6,853 bases of DNA from Candidatus Stercoripulliclostridium merdigallinarum. Lineage in GTDB: Bacteria; Bacillota; Clostridia; Christensenellales; DTU072. The translations under genes and the position numbers were made by a program. The notes beneath the pieces were generated by a model. It was given only the letters and a program-made list of their open reading frames with translations. It did not search any database and was not told where the DNA came from. The stretch spans positions 1-6,853 of the forward strand of contig DVNF01000030.1 in the NCBI GenBank assembly GCA_018714575.1, given 5' to 3'. Within the stretch, counting starts at the first letter, position 1. Each line of letters begins with the position of its first letter. Positions 6,320 to 6,853 of this stretch are shown piece after piece.

Positions 6320-6476
6320 GTATTATGTAAAATAAAGTTTCCCGATATATCTCGCGCGCGTAAGCAAAGTGCCGCGGCGGGATATGATTTATGTTGAAAC
6401 GAAAGTCAAAAACGACAGATAAAGAATATAAAAATCTTAAAATCAAAAAAACTAACAACTAGTCCACGGAGGATCA
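6320..6476 (+). other. glgP leader region, non-coding apart from a possible 23-codon ORF
   Basis: After the stem-loop comes AT-rich DNA, then a GC-rich patch with CGCGCGCG at 6353-6360 and GCCGCGGCGGG at 6371-6381, then a strongly A-rich tract (about 6395-6455) leading to the glgP ribosome binding site. CCCG (6341-6344) can pair with CGGG (6378-6381), but the interior pairs poorly, so no convincing structured RNA or known riboswitch is recognised. A short Lys-rich ORF spans 6391-6462 with only a weak GGCGGG upstream, and I do not call it a gene. Confidence 0.4.
6394..6423 (+). promoter_or_regulatory. Weak candidate promoter for glgP
   Basis: TTGAAA at 6394-6399 (5 of 6 to TTGACA) is followed after 18 bases by GATAAA at 6418-6423 (4 of 6 to TATAAT). 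It lies between the stem-loop after glgA and the glgP start, where a separate promoter would be expected. The -10 match is poor and the region is A-rich, so chance similarity is a real possibility. The element overlaps an inverted repeat TTGA-N8-TCAA (6394-6409). Confidence 0.25.
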
Positions 6477-6853
6477 ATGGCAAATATTTCTAAGACCGAA
6501 ATCAAAAAACTGATGGAGCTGACGCTGGCAAAAAACTTCGGCGTCCGCGCAGACGAAGCTACAGAAAATATGGCGTACCGCGCTCTTTGCACGGTCGTAA
6601 AAGATATTTTGACGCAAAAGCGCTTGGTATTCAAAAACAAAGTGCGTTCCAAGGGCTATAAACAAGTATACTACATGTCGATGGAGTTCCTGCTGGGCAG
6701 GAGCCTGAGAAATCACCTGTTCAATATAGGATTATTGGACGAGGCGACCTCGGCAGTCAAGGAATTAGGCTATGACATCAATAAATTAATGTCGATAGAA
6801 CCCGACGCCGGCTTGGGTAACGGCGGCTTGGGCAGACTTGCGGCGGCGTATTT
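6477..6853 (+). CDS. glgP: Glycogen/alpha-glucan phosphorylase, N-terminal part (3' truncated by window edge)
   Basis: The frame is open from ATG 6477 to the right edge with no stop, giving 125 residues of a protein usually about 750-850 long. GlgP (GT35, pyridoxal-phosphate dependent) releases glucose-1-phosphate from the non-reducing ends of glycogen. Diagnostic stretches are VYYMSMEFLLGRSLRNHLFN (64-83) and EPDAGLGNGGLGRLAA (108-123), the phosphorylase glycine loop. The PLP lysine and most of the active site lie beyond the window. GGAGG at 6468-6472 is 4 bases from the ATG and decides the start. It is separated from glgA by 218 bases with a terminator-like stem, so it may be expressed partly on its own, although the shared strand and pathway suggest it belongs to the same gene cluster. 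Family identity is clear; glycogen versus maltodextrin preference cannot be told from this fragment. Confidence 0.93.
   Translation, partial: MANISKTEIKKLMELTLAKNFGVRADEATENMAYRALCTVVKDILTQKRLVFKNKVRSKGYKQVYYMSMEFLLGRSLRNHLFNIGLLDEATSAVKELGYDINKLMSIEPDAGLGNGGLGRLAAAY

Noticed and set aside
6353..6381. GC-rich patch as a structured RNA or riboswitch
   Set aside because: Only short four-base pairings can be drawn (CCCG with CGGG, CGCG with CGCG) with poorly paired interiors, and no known riboswitch motif is recognisable.
6395..6408. Possible CcpA cre box (TGAAACGAAAGTCA)
   Set aside because: The ends fit the cre consensus, but the central CG is shifted by one base and the following T is missing. 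It is kept only as part of a weak inverted repeat.
6273..6458. 61-codon minus-strand frame in the glgA-glgP gap, with a hydrophobic start
   Set aside because: It needs a TTG start, its upstream bases carry the complement of the glgP ribosome binding site rather than a usable one, and it runs straight through the perfect stem-loop. Hydrophobicity follows from the complement of an A-rich tract.

Overview
This window carries a glycogen biosynthesis operon from what is most likely a Clostridia-type member of the Bacillota (Firmicutes). The main taxonomic clue is the pairing of a catalytic GlgC with its degenerate paralogue GlgD, an arrangement characteristic of Firmicutes. Strong AGGAGG-type ribosome binding sites fit the same picture. 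Coding DNA is of moderate GC, rich in CpG-containing codons, and uses TTG often for leucine. There is no marker that would give genus or species, so a finer assignment is not supported.

Layout, all on the + strand: (1) the 3' part of an ispE-like GHMP kinase gene (isoprenoid precursor synthesis), cut by the left edge; (2) glgB, branching enzyme, overlapping ispE by 11 bases; (3) glgC, ADP-glucose pyrophosphorylase, 31 bases later; (4) glgD, starting one base after the glgC stop with its ribosome binding site inside glgC; (5) a 65-base gap with a candidate internal promoter and a leader hairpin; (6) glgA, ADP-glucose-dependent glycogen synthase; (7) a 218-base gap with a perfect 12-bp stem-loop (probable terminator) and an A-rich leader; (8) the first 125 codons of glgP, glycogen phosphorylase, cut by the right edge. 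No mobile elements, CRISPR arrays, tRNAs, rRNAs or pseudogenes were seen, and there is no sign of recent insertion.

The genes form one pathway. GlgC (with GlgD) makes ADP-glucose from glucose-1-phosphate and ATP. GlgA adds the glucosyl unit to the growing alpha-1,4 chain. GlgB introduces alpha-1,6 branches. GlgP later releases glucose-1-phosphate from the polymer. Spacing suggests that glgB-glgC-glgD are translated as a tightly coupled block. glgA may have extra transcription of its own, and the degradative gene glgP appears partly insulated behind a terminator-like stem.

Nothing here looks like an entirely new system. The points worth a second look are modest: the candidate promoter plus hairpin between glgD and glgA, the Lys-to-Arg change in the GlgA KxGGL motif, the unusual GlgB region I, the loss of catalytic residues in GlgD, and the physical coupling of ispE to glycogen synthesis.
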